The notes: a model not told the origin generated them from the sequence alone. Positions 8,905 to 19,133 are shown, counted from the stretch's first letter. The stretch is 46,815 nucleotides of DNA from Mucilaginibacter sp. (GCA_028287895.1 JAQBOV010000061.1:1-46815), one strand, 5' to 3'. Numbers and translations are program-made.

Positions 8905-10479
8905 TTAATATTTCCCTGCCAGTTCTTTAGCTACTGTTTCCAGTACGGCTGTTATCTGGTCGTCCAGTTTACCGGCTTTCAAAGCAGCCAGTGTTTCCGG
9001 ATGACGCATTTCTAACTGGGTAGTATATTCGCTTTCAAATTCCCTGATCTTGTTCACAGGGACATTACGCATCAGGTTTTTAGTACCTGCATATACAATG
9101 GCCACCTGCTTTTCAACCGTCACCGGAGAATATTGTCCTTGTTTTAATATCTCAACGTTACGTGCACCTTTGTCAATTACGTTTTTGGTAGCTGCATCAA
9201 GGTCTGATCCGAATTTTGAGAAAGCTTCCAGCTCGCGGAACTGTGCCTGGTCAAGTTTTAATGTACCGGCAACTTTCTTCATTGATTTGATCTGGGCGTT
9301 ACCACCCACGCGTGATACCGAGATACCTACGTTGATGGCCGGACGAACACCGGCGTTAAACAAATTCGATTCCAGGAATATCTGACCGTCAGTAATGGAA
9401 ATTACGTTGGTTGGAATATAAGCCGATACGTCACCGGCCTGTGTTTCGATGATAGGTAATGCGGTTAACGAACCGCCACCTTTAACGATACTTCTGATCG
9501 ACTCAGGAAGATCATTCATAGCCTGCGCTATTTCATCATTCTGGCTTATTTTAGCGGCACGCTCTAATAAACGGCTGTGCAGATAAAACACGTCACCAGG
9601 ATACGCCTCACGGCCCGGCGGACGACGTAATAATAAGGATACCTCGCGGTAAGCAACAGCCTGTTTTGACAAGTCATCATAGATGATCAAAGCCGGGCGT
9701 CCGGTATCGCGGAAGTACTCGCCAATAGCAGCACCGGCAAATGGGGCGAAGAACTGCATTGGTGCAGGATCAGCAGCACTTGCAGAAACTACGACGGTAT
9801 AAGCCATCGCATTATTTTCTTCCAGCGTGCGAACGATGTTAGCAACGGTAGAAGCTTTCTGACCGCAGGCTACATAGATACATAATACCGGCTTGCCGGC
9901 TGCGTAAAATTCTTTTTGATTGATAATGGTATCGATACAAACAGCTGTTTTACCAGTCTGACGATCGCCGATCACCAGCTCACGTTGTCCGCGGCCAATA
10001 GGGATCATGGCATCGATAGCCTTGATACCTGTTTGTAGAGGCTCGGTTACCGGCTGACGGTAGATTACACCCGGAGCTTTACGCTCTAAAGGCATCTCGT
10101 AAGTTTTGCCGCTGATAGGCCCTTTACCATCAATCGGCTGACCCAATGTGTTCACAACGCGGCCAAGCATACCCTCGCCTACATTGATCGAAGCGATCTT
10201 TTTGGTACGTTTGATCGTATCGCCTTCTTTCACCTCATCAGCCTGACCCAGCAATACCACACCCACATTATCTTCTTCCAGGTTAAGTACAATCCCCTGC
10301 AATCCCGTTTCAAATTCAACAAGCTCGCCTGATTGTACCTTAGTTAATCCATAAACACGGGCGATACCATCACCCACCTGAAGTACAGTACCTACTTCTT
10401 CTAATTCAGATTCTGACTTAAATCCCGATAATTGCTGACGCAAAATTGCCGATACTTCGTCTGGTCTAACCTCTACCAT
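8905..10479 (-). CDS. atpA: F1Fo ATP synthase alpha subunit
   Basis: Non-catalytic nucleotide-binding subunit of F1. The 524 residues contain the Walker A loop GDRQTGKT at 171-178, the Walker B region [11 protein letters not shown] near 263-273, and the arginine finger in GISVSRVGG (Arg390) that reaches into the neighbouring beta site. Compared with the usual alpha subunit there is an extra stretch around residues 311-333 ([20 protein letters not shown]) before [14 protein letters not shown] believe related Bacteroidota share this, but cannot verify it here. The partner beta gene is not in this operon. Confidence 0.98.
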   Translation of the reverse strand: MVEVRPDEVSAILRQQLSGFKSESELEEVGTVLQVGDGIARVYGLTKVQSGELVEFETGLQGIVLNLEEDNVGVVLLGQADEVKEGDTIKRTKKIASINVGEGMLGRVVNTLGQPIDGKGPISGKTYEMPLERKAPGVIYRQPVTEPLQTGIKAIDAMIPIGRGQRELVIGDRQTGKTAVCIDTIINQKEFYAAGKPVLCIYVACGQKASTVANIVRTLEENNAMAYTVVVSASAADPAPMQFFAPFAGAAIGEYFRDTGRPALIIYDDLSKQAVAYREVSLLLRRPPGREAYPGDVFYLHSRLLERAAKISQNDEIAQAMNDLPESIRSIVKGGGSLTALPIIETQAGDVSAYIPTNVISITDGQIFLESNLFNAGVRPAINVGISVSRVGGNAQIKSMKKVAGTLKLDQAQFRELEAFSKFGSDLDAATKNVIDKGARNVEILKQGQYSPVTVEKQVAIVYAGTKNLMRNVPVNKIREFESEYTTQLEMRHPETLAALKAGKLDDQITAVLETVAKELAGKY

Positions 10480-10503
10480 TTTTTATTTTTTAAGAGTTCG
10501 TTT

Positions 10504-11055
10504 TTAAATTGTTATTATCCTTTGAGCAAAATCACGCTTTAACCTTGTCAGGGCATTTGATAAACTGGTATCTATCTGCCTGTCGCCAATTGTAAGTACA
10601 AACCCGCCAATCAGGCCGGCATCTACTTTAGTATGCAGTTCGATGTCGCCGCCGGTCACCGCTTTCAATTCGGCAACTATTTGATCTTTGTTTTCTTCAG
10701 ACAAAGGCGCAGCCGATGTCACATAAGCCCGTACAATATTTTTTATAATATTATACTGATTAATAAATTCCTTTGAAGTAGGATATAAAAGCTCCGAACG
10801 GCTTTTATTGATCATGATCTTGAAAAAGGAATCGGTAACCCTGGCAACTTTATTTGAAAATATAGCTTCCAGTATCTTGATCTTCTTGGTATGAGCAATA
10901 ATAGGATTACTCAAAACAGCCTGAAGCTGATGATTGGCCCTTAATGTTTGCGAAAAAAGCTCCATGTCATTCCTGGTCTCTTCGAGGGATTTATTTTCCA
11001 CCGCAAGATCGATCAATGATTTGGCATACCTGGTTGCAACTGTTAATTCAGACAT
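10504..11055 (-). CDS. atpH: F1Fo ATP synthase delta subunit
   Basis: Peripheral stalk subunit joining the b subunits to the top of F1. The 183 residues match the family in length and layout: an N-terminal helical domain starting VATRYAKSLIDLAVENKSLEE and a C-terminal module with GDIELHTKVDAGLIGGFVLTIGD (only the GLIGGFVL core is diagnostic). The gap to atpA is 24 bases; the gap from atpF (111 bases) holds a repeat-like spacer. Confidence 0.95.
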   Translation of the reverse strand: MSELTVATRYAKSLIDLAVENKSLEETRNDMELFSQTLRANHQLQAVLSNPIIAHTKKIKILEAIFSNKVARVTDSFFKIMINKSRSELLYPTSKEFINQYNIIKNIVRAYVTSAAPLSEENKDQIVAELKAVTGGDIELHTKVDAGLIGGFVLTIGDRQIDTSLSNALTRLKRDFAQRIITI

Positions 11056-11166
11056 ATCTTTTTATTTCGAATTTCGGATGTTCGATTTTCGAATTTATTT
11101 TTTTGTTCTTCATTCAGACTTCGATTCCGGATGCATTATGCGGAATTCAAATTTCGAAATCCGATA
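11056..11166 (-). repeat. TTTCGAA/CGGAT repeat spacer between atpF and atpH
   Basis: The gap is filled with permuted copies of short words: ATTTCGAATTTCGGAT near its start, GATTTTCGAATTTA soon after, then AAATTTCGAAATCCGAT at the far end. They are partly self-complementary, so several hairpins are possible. It has no coding potential and looks like an interspersed intergenic repeat. Confidence 0.5.
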
Positions 11167-11661
11167 TTATTTTAATTTCACTTCCTTTAAAAGGTCGGCT
11201 ACCAATTGGTCTTGCTTGCGCTGATCCTCAAATTGCTTGCGCAATATTTTTTCAGCGATTTCGATTGATAAAGTGGCTACCTGGTTTTTAACATCCGCGA
11301 TAGCTAATGCCTTTTGATTGTTTATTTCCAAACGCGCCTGTTCAATCATACGGGCACCTTCCGTATTGGCAGCTTCTTTAGCTTCACTGATAATCTGGTC
11401 TTTTACCTTTTTTGCTTCGCGCAGGATATTGTCACGTTCAATACGTGCCTGTTTTAACAACTCTTCGTTTTCATTGGTTAAGCGCGCCATTTCTTCTTTT
11501 GCGGCTTCGGCCATTGAAAGCGCACTTTCAATTGATTTTTCGCGTTCGTTTATTGCTGCAAGGATCGGTTTCCACGCAAACTTTCCTAATAACCATAACA
11601 GTACGGCAAAACAAAGCGTCGTCCAAAAAACTAAACCAATATTGGGGGTCACTAAATCCAT
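11167..11661 (-). CDS. atpF: F1Fo ATP synthase b subunit
   Basis: Peripheral stalk subunit. The 164 residues show one N-terminal membrane helix (NIGLVFWTTLCFAVLLWLL, about 7-25), then a long charged helix (residues 30-160) rich in Glu, Lys, Ala and Arg expected to dimerise as a coiled coil. The order c, b, delta, alpha is the standard one. Confidence 0.95.
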   Translation of the reverse strand: MDLVTPNIGLVFWTTLCFAVLLWLLGKFAWKPILAAINEREKSIESALSMAEAAKEEMARLTNENEELLKQARIERDNILREAKKVKDQIISEAKEAANTEGARMIEQARLEINNQKALAIADVKNQVATLSIEIAEKILRKQFEDQRKQDQLVADLLKEVKLK

Positions 11662-11734
11662 AGGATATTTAATAATTTATTTCTGATCAAAATTTAAAAC
11701 AGCCCGGAGCCAACCGCTCCGGGTCATTTTTTTC

Positions 11735-11998
<264 letters not shown>

Positions 11999-12025
11999 TT
12001 AATATATAGATAATTAATTCAAAAA

Positions 12026-13108
12026 TTAGTGATGCTCCTCAATGGCCATCCCGATAAACAGCGACGAAAGCAAGGTAAAAATGTAAGCCTGCAGGAATGC
12101 CACCAACAATTCGATGCAATCCATAAATACCACAAAGCCTACCGAAACCGGTGAAACCAACAGCGTCTTAAAAATAAATATCAGCGATATCAGGCTTAAT
12201 ATCACGATGTGACCCGCAGTGATGTTGGCAAACAAACGAATCATTAAAGCGATAGGCTTAGAAAAAATAGAAACTATTTCGACCGGTATCATAATGGGGA
12301 ATAACCACCATGGGTTAGGCACAAAAATATGTTTCCAGTAATGCTTATTACCGTTCAAATTAACCACGAACAAAATAATAACCGACAGCACAGCAGTTAC
12401 AGCAATATTACCGGTTAGGTTATAGCCTCCCGGAAAAAAAGGAATCATACCCAGCAGGTTATTGATCAGGATAAAAAAGAAAACGGTAAGCAGTAAAGGC
12501 ATAAACCTTGCATACTTTATACCCATATTAGGGATTGCAATATCATCACGAACAAATACGATCAGCGGTTCTAAAAACGATTGCAAACCTTTAGGGGCTT
12601 TACCTTCGCGCTTTTTATAGGACGATGATATACTTAAAAACACGAGCAGCAAAATGGCAATGGCCATAAACATACTCATCACATTACGGGTAATGGAAAA
12701 GTCCCATACTTTTTTGGTGGCTGCCTCGTCAATATGACCATTGCTGTCAACCACCTTTATTTTATCCTTTTCAGCAGTATAAGCATAATGTGTGCCCTGG
12801 TATATTTTTCCTGTAGGCTCACCATTTACCTCTTCCTCTTTGATATGAGCTGATGAGAATACCTCAAGGCCCTTATCGGTATAAAGTATTACCGGAAGCG
12901 GCAGGGTCGTTTTACCCAATACCGGCCATGAATGCGAATCACCAATATGTTCAAGTATTACATCTTTGGGGTCGAACTTCTTTTCCTTTTTTTCAGAAGT
13001 ACTTTCCTGGCTAAAAGCTGATTTTGGAAGCGCGCCTGCGATTAAAAAAAACGCACAAATCAAAGAAAGTCTAAAAAGTTTTAAGTTCAAAATCGAGCCG
13101 TTAATCAT
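12026..13108 (-). CDS. atpB: F1Fo ATP synthase a subunit
   Basis: Membrane stator subunit that forms the proton half-channels against the c-ring. The 360 residues are longer than the usual ~250-270 because of a cleavable-looking signal (LICAFFLIAGALPKSAFS) and an extra ~110-residue periplasmic domain before the first stator helix; this long form occurs in Bacteroidota. The essential arginine is visible in PIALMIRLFANITAGH within the fourth or fifth helix. The gap to the upstream small membrane gene is 14 bases, consistent with one operon. Confidence 0.95.
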   Translation of the reverse strand: MINGSILNLKLFRLSLICAFFLIAGALPKSAFSQESTSEKKEKKFDPKDVILEHIGDSHSWPVLGKTTLPLPVILYTDKGLEVFSSAHIKEEEVNGEPTGKIYQGTHYAYTAEKDKIKVVDSNGHIDEAATKKVWDFSITRNVMSMFMAIAILLLVFLSISSSYKKREGKAPKGLQSFLEPLIVFVRDDIAIPNMGIKYARFMPLLLTVFFFILINNLLGMIPFFPGGYNLTGNIAVTAVLSVIILFVVNLNGNKHYWKHIFVPNPWWLFPIMIPVEIVSIFSKPIALMIRLFANITAGHIVILSLISLIFIFKTLLVSPVSVGFVVFMDCIELLVAFLQAYIFTLLSSLFIGMAIEEHH

Positions 13109-13122
13109 CTAAATGAAGTTTT

Positions 13123-13509
13123 CTACCTTAAATTTTTGTGCCGCAAGTTACGCAACAGAACATAAACTTCAAAGACCATATTTAATAAATATACATAAAA
13201 AAAATCGGCCAGAAAAAGGTACTTATTTACCTTATTTTTCATCAAAAACACGACTATGAAAATCAAACAAGCCAATATTTTTACGGTCGTGGCTGCAAGG
13301 AACGCCTGCACATAATATTCCTTGTTTTTTTGCTGCACAAACAGAATAGAGCTCAGCACCAAAAAGGTAAGGCCGGACAGGAAAAAAAATATCAGCCAGA
13401 AATGTGTTACCAGCCAGTTATCATAACCATTGTGCTGCGCAGCAACAGGCATTACCGCCAGCAGAATTACAAAAACCAGGTAAGCCAGTATTGATGGAAG
13501 AATTTTCAT
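13123..13509 (-). CDS. AtpI-like membrane protein in the atp operon
   Basis: A 128-residue protein with four hydrophobic helices: about 5-24, 33-58 (HFWLIFFFLSGLTFLVLSSILF), 70-90 (FLAATTVKILACLIFIVVFL) and 98-118. It has no enzyme motif. Position and architecture resemble the ATP synthase protein I slot, which in other bacteria helps c-ring assembly, but sequence similarity is weak by eye, so the function is inferred from context. Confidence 0.7.
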   Translation of the reverse strand: MKILPSILAYLVFVILLAVMPVAAQHNGYDNWLVTHFWLIFFFLSGLTFLVLSSILFVQQKNKEYYVQAFLAATTVKILACLIFIVVFLMKNKVNKYLFLADFFYVYLLNMVFEVYVLLRNLRHKNLR

Positions 13510-13588
13510 TTGTGATGGGTTTATTCTACAAGTTTAAATTCAGGGACCGGCAGTACTTCTGCCCGATCATTCCTAAATCCTGCTCAGA

Positions 13589-13813
13589 TTATTTTTTCAA
13601 AGATACGATAACTATATATAATGAGATAAAAACTCCTGTAAGCGATAAGGCAGCCGTTACCCATTTTACCTGGTGATGGGCCGCCTCGTCGATTTTATAT
13701 CCCGCATAAGTAAATACACCAATGATGGCGATCATCTGGAAACCGATGCTGCTATATTTTGCGTAAGCATTTAGCGGGTTGCCATCATTTTCATCCTGTT
13801 CATTTTTAGCCAT
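13589..13813 (-). CDS. AtpZ/AtpI-family protein, first gene of the atp operon
   Basis: 74 residues from the ATG at 13813; the open frame also has a TTG two codons upstream, but that codon lies inside the -7 promoter element. After a charged N-terminus (MAKNEQDENDGNPLNAYAKY) come two helices, FQMIAIIGVFTYAGYKIDE and WVTAALSLTGVFISLYIVIV, the two-helix layout with a central G-Y/x-x-I-D-E motif of the AtpZ/AtpI family. It probably assists Fo assembly or ion supply (family knowledge). It heads the operon. Confidence 0.75.
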   Translation of the reverse strand: MAKNEQDENDGNPLNAYAKYSSIGFQMIAIIGVFTYAGYKIDEAAHHQVKWVTAALSLTGVFISLYIVIVSLKK

Positions 13814-13816
13814 GTG

Positions 13817-13824
13817 CAAATTTA
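13817..13824 (-). promoter_or_regulatory. -7 element of the ATP synthase operon, close to the ATG
   Basis: TAAATTTG on the minus strand matches TAnnTTTG exactly and ends three bases before ATG 13813. Transcription would start at or next to the start codon, so the mRNA may be nearly leaderless. No clear -33 box. Confidence 0.4.
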
Positions 13825-13883
13825 TTAATCCTATTTCATACTATTTAGTAAATTAGCGAGGCTTTTCTTAACCCCGGTTTATT

Positions 13884-16667
13884 TTGATTCGTATTTCTGA
13901 AACTTCTGTATTAAAACGAATAAGTTTCCTGGTTTTTGTGTTTCTGGCAGCAGGCTGCTCGCTCGAAAAACAAAGCGCCCTTAACCGTGGCCTGCAAAAC
14001 CTGACGGCTCATTATAATATATTATTTAATGCAAATGAGCTGATTGGCCAAAAACAAGATAGCTATGCTGTTTCATTTGTTGACTCCTACAATGAAATAC
14101 TCAATGTTTATCAGGATACCACTTCCCAATCCGGCACCTCTGACAAGGATCTGGCTGAGGCGAAACTAAAGGCTACCAAAATTATTAATATAAAAGAGCA
14201 AAGTCATTATATAGGTGACGCTTACCTGGTTTTGGGCAAGGCCAGTTACCTCGATGGCGACTATTTTCAGGCAGTGGAGTTTTTTAGCTATGTTATCCGT
14301 TCATTTCCGAAAAAAACGGCATTGGTACAGCAGGCGTTGGTTTGGAAGGCACGGTCAATGCTATATATAAACCAATTGCCGCAGGCTAAACTGGTGATAG
14401 ATTCGGCTATAGAAAGTATCAACCCAAAAAAGAAAGCTTTTACCGGCGATATTTATGCTACCAAACTGCAATATGATATAGCCGTACAGGATTATGCTGA
14501 CGCCGAAACGGCGGCCAAACAGGCTATTCATTACTGCCGCAATAAAGCTCAGCGGCTGCGCTGGACGTTTATATTAGCCCAGATACAGGAATTAAACAAT
14601 AAAACCGGCGATGCGGTGAAAAACTACACACGCATAGTTAAAAGTAACGCCGCTTTTGAAATGGCCTTTAACGCCGATCTGAACCGCATCAGGATAGAAG
14701 ACAATCAGAACGGCGTTAAGATAAACCGCATAGACCGGTTGAGAAATTTATTAAAAAACGAGAACAACAAGGAGTTTATTGACCAGATATACTACCAGAT
14801 AGCACAACTTTATCTTGTTAATAAGGACATTGATAATGCAGTTAAGAATTATCGCTTATCGGTACGCCACAGCGCAAAAAATCAAAATCAAAAAGGCTTG
14901 TCATACCTTCGCATCGCTGATATCTACTTTAAAAACAAAGCGGATTATGTAGGCGCAAAAAAATATTACGACAGCACATTGCTGGCCATGTCGCCCAATT
15001 ACCCGGGCTACCAGGCCATCCAAAAGAAAAGTAATAACCTGCAATTATTAGCCGACCGCTACGGTATCATCTCAAGAGAAGATACTTTGCAAATGCTGGC
15101 CCAACTGGATGAAAAGACGCGGGCCGGACGCATTGATGCGCTGGTAAACAGGCAAATATTACAGCAGCAGGCCGCATCAGTTGCTACCCCGAGTGCAGAT
15201 ATCGCTGGCAGCGGCGGGCTGCAGAGTGGCGGTGCCTTTGGCAGCAGCTTTTACTTCTACAATTCAAACGCGGTGAGCCAGGGCTATAACGATTTTAAAC
15301 AAAGATGGGGTAACCGCAAACTGGAAGATAACTGGCGCAGAAGCAATAAGGCAAGCAGTGATATTACCAGCAGCGCGGCACCAAGCCTTGACCCGTTTGC
15401 CCCATCCGATCAGCCGAGTACCGGTAAAAATACGACTTCGGCGGGCAATTACCGGCAGCAATTGATCAAAGACCTGCCCCTGAGCCCTGAACTCCTTGTA
15501 CTGTCCAATACCCGTATTTATAATGCCTACTTTGAGATAGCCAATTTTTACCGGGATATACTGGGCGACAAAAAAGAAGCAATCGCTATTTATGAGTTGC
15601 TGTTAAGCCGTTTCCCGAATACGGCCGATGGGGCCACCCTTTATTATAACCTGTATAGATTATATAGTGATGGGGATACCGCCAGATCAGATGAGTATAA
15701 ACGCCTGTTGCTGAAAAATTATGCCCAGACCCCTTATGCCAAAATAATCGTTGATCCGGAATATGGGAAAAAGCTGAATGATGCCGATGCGGGACTGAAC
15801 ACCTTATATAACCAGGTTTATGATAATTATTCAAAAAAGAAATATCAGGATGCCATAACCGGTATTGATGAACTGGCCAGACAATATCCCGATAATAAAT
15901 TATCCGCACAGTTAGCTTACCTGCGGGCAATCTCATCAGGTCATTTGGAAAACCTGGCCCTTTTCAGGAAGGAGCTGGCCGGGATTATCACCAGGTATCC
16001 GGATGACCGCCTGGTCACCCCATTGGTTAGGCAACATCTGGCTTATATTGATGCCCACCAAACCGAAATGCAAGCCGGGCAGTATGCGCTGACAAATAAT
16101 GATCCCGACGAAGTGCCGTTTAAGGGTGCCCCAACACCCCAGGAGCAGATTGCTGCTTACAACAATTCACAACTGGTTGGCCAAGCCCCCCAGCAAAGGA
16201 TCAACCCTGTAACGAAGAAGCCTGAGACGGCGCCTGCGGTAAAGAATCAGGCGGCAACAATTCCGGTGGCAAGCGGTACAGAGGCAGCCAAACCTGCACC
16301 ATCGTTATTTTCGATGCGCGATAGTACCGACTATTACTTTGTAGTAAATGTAAACAGCAGTACGACCAACCTGGCATCATCCCGTTTTGGGATCGGGCAG
16401 TTTAACCGGGCCAACTTCGAAAGCGGGGCGATCAAACACCAGTTAATGAATGTGGGTGAGGATACCCAACTGATTTATGTGGGCCGCTTTTACAGCATTG
16501 ATGCAGTAAAGAGTTATGCACGCGCCATTATTCCTTTGATGCCGGATATTATGAAAGTGCCAAAAGATAAGTACAGTTTTTTTATAATAACGCAGGAAAA
16601 TTTGGATAAATTAACCGATAAAACCAAGCTGGATAAATACATTGATTTTTACCAGAATAATTATTGA
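13884..16667 (+). CDS. sprE: T9SS/gliding lipoprotein SprE (PorW), TPR-rich
   Basis: The 927-residue protein opens with a lipoprotein signal (LVFVFLAAGC, lipidated Cys near residue 25) and the family start SALNRGLQNLTAHYNILFNANE. TPR-like helical repeats run through residues about 100-400 and 560-740; a low-complexity Ala/Gln/Pro linker lies at about 755-820. The last 100 residues (DSTDYYFVVNVNSSTTNLA ... FYSIDAVKSYARAIIPL) are the conserved SprE/PorW end. In Flavobacterium and Porphyromonas it is an outer-membrane lipoprotein required for T9SS and gliding. No ATG precedes the signal; the upstream frame is closed by TAA at 13869, leaving TTG 13884 as the start. Confidence 0.88.
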   Translation: MIRISETSVLKRISFLVFVFLAAGCSLEKQSALNRGLQNLTAHYNILFNANELIGQKQDSYAVSFVDSYNEILNVYQDTTSQSGTSDKDLAEAKLKATKIINIKEQSHYIGDAYLVLGKASYLDGDYFQAVEFFSYVIRSFPKKTALVQQALVWKARSMLYINQLPQAKLVIDSAIESINPKKKAFTGDIYATKLQYDIAVQDYADAETAAKQAIHYCRNKAQRLRWTFILAQIQELNNKTGDAVKNYTRIVKSNAAFEMAFNADLNRIRIEDNQNGVKINRIDRLRNLLKNENNKEFIDQIYYQIAQLYLVNKDIDNAVKNYRLSVRHSAKNQNQKGLSYLRIADIYFKNKADYVGAKKYYDSTLLAMSPNYPGYQAIQKKSNNLQLLADRYGIISREDTLQMLAQLDEKTRAGRIDALVNRQILQQQAASVATPSADIAGSGGLQSGGAFGSSFYFYNSNAVSQGYNDFKQRWGNRKLEDNWRRSNKASSDITSSAAPSLDPFAPSDQPSTGKNTTSAGNYRQQLIKDLPLSPELLVLSNTRIYNAYFEIANFYRDILGDKKEAIAIYELLLSRFPNTADGATLYYNLYRLYSDGDTARSDEYKRLLLKNYAQTPYAKIIVDPEYGKKLNDADAGLNTLYNQVYDNYSKKKYQDAITGIDELARQYPDNKLSAQLAYLRAISSGHLENLALFRKELAGIITRYPDDRLVTPLVRQHLAYIDAHQTEMQAGQYALTNNDPDEVPFKGAPTPQEQIAAYNNSQLVGQAPQQRINPVTKKPETAPAVKNQAATIPVASGTEAAKPAPSLFSMRDSTDYYFVVNVNSSTTNLASSRFGIGQFNRANFESGAIKHQLMNVGEDTQLIYVGRFYSIDAVKSYARAIIPLMPDIMKVPKDKYSFFIITQENLDKLTDKTKLDKYIDFYQNNY

Positions 16668-16797
16668 TTCGTGTTGTAAGGCCGGAAGCTTGAAAAGTTG
16701 GAAAGTTCACCTAATTCAGTATTACTTATAAAATCGGTGCGGTCAAAAAGCAGCCGGCGCAATCCCCCCATGAAACTAATTGGCATAATTAAACAAT
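16668..16797 (+). repeat. Spacer with low-complexity GAAAAGTTGGAAAGTT wording
   Basis: The gap before the first penicillin-binding protein has GAAAAGTTGGAAAGTT at 16692-16707. Similar wording, GGTTATAAAGTTGGAAGG, recurs at 21392-21409 before uvrC. These look like interspersed spacers; no promoter match was found here. Confidence 0.4.
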
Positions 16798-19029
16798 ATG
16801 ATCACTAAACTTGCCCCTGGCGATATAAAAAGATACAACTGGTATATATGGAGGTTTTTTACCGCTTGTATTTGCTGTTTTGTCCTGCTGGTACTGCTTA
16901 CCGCATTTGGCGTATTTGGCCAGCTACCCTCTTTCCGCGATCTGGAAAACCCCAAAAGTAATCTTGCCTCCGAAGTGATATCCGAAGATAAGGTGGTTCT
17001 GGGTAAATATTTCGTTCAAAACCGTTCGCGGGTAAATTATAGCCAGATATCCCCGAATGTTATCCATGCGTTAGTAGCCACCGAAGACAATCATTTTTAC
17101 TCACATTCGGGTATTGATTTTGGGCGATCCTTTACCGTATTGCTATACAATTTGGCCGGACATAAACAGGGTGCCAGTACCATTACCCAGCAATTGGCAA
17201 AGAATCTTTATTCAGACCACGCCACCAATATCTTTTCACGCATACTTCAGAAAATGAAGGAGTGGGTAATTGCCGTTAAACTGGAAAGGCATTATAGCAA
17301 GCAGGAAATCATTACCATGTATTTGAATACAGTTGACTTTGGCTCTTACAACAGCTTTGGCATCAGCACGGCGGCACGTACTTATTTTAATACAACGGCC
17401 GATAAACTGACGCCAGACCAGGCTGCCCTTATCATACAAATGGTAAAAGGCACTACACTATATTCGCCCATCCGAAACCCGGAGCGCGCCCTTAGCCGGC
17501 GCAATTTTGTGCTGGGACGCATGGCCCAGGAAGGTTTTTTAAGCCATGACCAGGCCGAAGAGTTTAAGAAGAAACCTTTAGGGCTGGATATAAATCCTTC
17601 GGACCACAATGAGGGGTTGGCCACCTATTTCAGGGCCGTAGTAAAGCGAGACATTCAAAAAATATTTGCAGACAAATCTATTACTAAAGCTGATGGCACC
17701 CCTTACGACCTTGACCGCGATGGATTAAAAATATATACTACCATTAATGCAACCATGCAGAAATACGCTGAAGATGCCCAGGCTGAATATATGCGCAATC
17801 TTCAGGCACAGTTCAACGCGCATTGGCGGGGCGTAAGCCGCTGGAAAACAATCGCCAACTTTAAATTACTTTTAGAGCAGGGCATACACCGGTCTGACCG
17901 CTACAAGTCCTTAAAACTACAGGGCAAATCGAATGAGGAGATCAAACAGGACTTTAATACGCCTGCCCGCATGGACCTGTTTACCTGGAAGGGTGACATA
18001 GACACCGTCATGAAACCTATTGATTCTATCGTTTATTGTAAGATGACGCTCAGAAATTCGTTAATGAGCATGGACCCTGCCACAGGATACATTAAAGCAT
18101 GGGTTGGAGGAACAAATTTTGAGCATTTTAAATATGATCAGGTAAAAATGGGTACAAGGCAAGTGGGATCGACAGCCAAACCGTTTACCTATGCGGTGGC
18201 TATTGAGCACGGTTATTCGCCATGCCTTGAGGTGCCTAATGTGCCGGACACGATAAGAGGCTATGGCGCGCCCTGGTGTCCGGGTTCGCCGGAAACAAAG
18301 CCCGGCAAATTAACGCTTTTTCAGGCGCTGGCGCATTCCCAAAACTGGATCACCGCACATATGATGAAACTGGTTACTCCCGCTAAGGTGGAACAACTGA
18401 TAAAAAAAATGGGCATCACCAGTGCCGTGCCTGATTATCCTACCATTTGCCTTGGGGTATTTGATGCCTCGGTTTATGACATGACGGGCGCTTACTCCGT
18501 ATTTGCCAATCATGGGGTTTGGATAGAACCTACTTGCTTATTACGCATTGAGGATAAAAACGGCACATTACTTTATGAAAATAAACCCAGGAAAGAACAA
18601 GCCATGGATGAACAGACCGCTTATGTGATGACCGATATGCTCAAAGATGTGATAGCTGAAGGCACAGGTTACCGCCTGCGTGGTAAATACGGACTGACAA
18701 ACCCAATTGGCGGCAAAACCGGAACTACGCAAAAAAACTCGGATGGTTGGTTTATCGGCATTACACCGCAATTAGTTACCGGGGTTTGGACAGGCTGCGA
18801 GGATCGTGATATTCATTTCAGAACGCTCGCGCTTGGCGAAGGTGCCAATACCGCCCTGCCTGTATTTGCCTTATATATGCAAAAAGTTTACCAGGATCCG
18901 TCATTAGGTATCAGCAGGAATGTGGATTTTGACCCTCCAAAAGGTCCCTTAACCATCACCGTAGATTGCAGCGCTTATAGCCAGCAACCAAACGTGATAC
19001 CAGTCGTCAACAAAAAGCCCGGTTTGTAG
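16798..19029 (+). CDS. Class A penicillin-binding protein (transglycosylase/transpeptidase), copy 1
   Basis: Polymerises and cross-links peptidoglycan at the outer face of the inner membrane. The 743 residues contain one N-terminal membrane helix (about 20-42). The glycosyltransferase domain follows with catalytic Glu96 in VATEDNHFY, the STITQQLAKNLY motif from 127 and LERHYSKQEIITMYLN. The transpeptidase domain has nucleophile Ser458 and Lys461 (GSTAKPFTYA), the SQN motif at 514-516 and KTGTT from 640. All catalytic residues are present. It is a PBP1A-type protein followed by a close paralogue 104 bases downstream. Residue 126 is Ala (GASTITQQ) where the paralogue has Gly. Confidence 0.93.
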   Translation: MITKLAPGDIKRYNWYIWRFFTACICCFVLLVLLTAFGVFGQLPSFRDLENPKSNLASEVISEDKVVLGKYFVQNRSRVNYSQISPNVIHALVATEDNHFYSHSGIDFGRSFTVLLYNLAGHKQGASTITQQLAKNLYSDHATNIFSRILQKMKEWVIAVKLERHYSKQEIITMYLNTVDFGSYNSFGISTAARTYFNTTADKLTPDQAALIIQMVKGTTLYSPIRNPERALSRRNFVLGRMAQEGFLSHDQAEEFKKKPLGLDINPSDHNEGLATYFRAVVKRDIQKIFADKSITKADGTPYDLDRDGLKIYTTINATMQKYAEDAQAEYMRNLQAQFNAHWRGVSRWKTIANFKLLLEQGIHRSDRYKSLKLQGKSNEEIKQDFNTPARMDLFTWKGDIDTVMKPIDSIVYCKMTLRNSLMSMDPATGYIKAWVGGTNFEHFKYDQVKMGTRQVGSTAKPFTYAVAIEHGYSPCLEVPNVPDTIRGYGAPWCPGSPETKPGKLTLFQALAHSQNWITAHMMKLVTPAKVEQLIKKMGITSAVPDYPTICLGVFDASVYDMTGAYSVFANHGVWIEPTCLLRIEDKNGTLLYENKPRKEQAMDEQTAYVMTDMLKDVIAEGTGYRLRGKYGLTNPIGGKTGTTQKNSDGWFIGITPQLVTGVWTGCEDRDIHFRTLALGEGANTALPVFALYMQKVYQDPSLGISRNVDFDPPKGPLTITVDCSAYSQQPNVIPVVNKKPGL

Positions 19030-19068
19030 CTTTATTATGCATTTCAAAACTTGAAGTTCGTAATTTGA

Positions 19069-19076
19069 TATATTTG
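19069..19076 (+). promoter_or_regulatory. -7 element before the second penicillin-binding protein
   Basis: TATATTTG matches TAnnTTTG exactly, with a CTTG at 19050-19053 as a possible -33 box (15-base gap). The leader would be about 50 bases. This suggests the second copy can be transcribed independently of the first. Confidence 0.45.
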
Positions 19077-19133
19077 CAGCTTAAACGATGGCGCATCGAT
19101 CAATAAAACATTGCCCTAAAAAGATCAGACAAA

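Noticed and set aside
10934..11291. Overlapping plus-strand frames over atpH/atpF
   Set aside because: Mirror images of conserved ATP synthase genes and the low-complexity spacer; no family resemblance.
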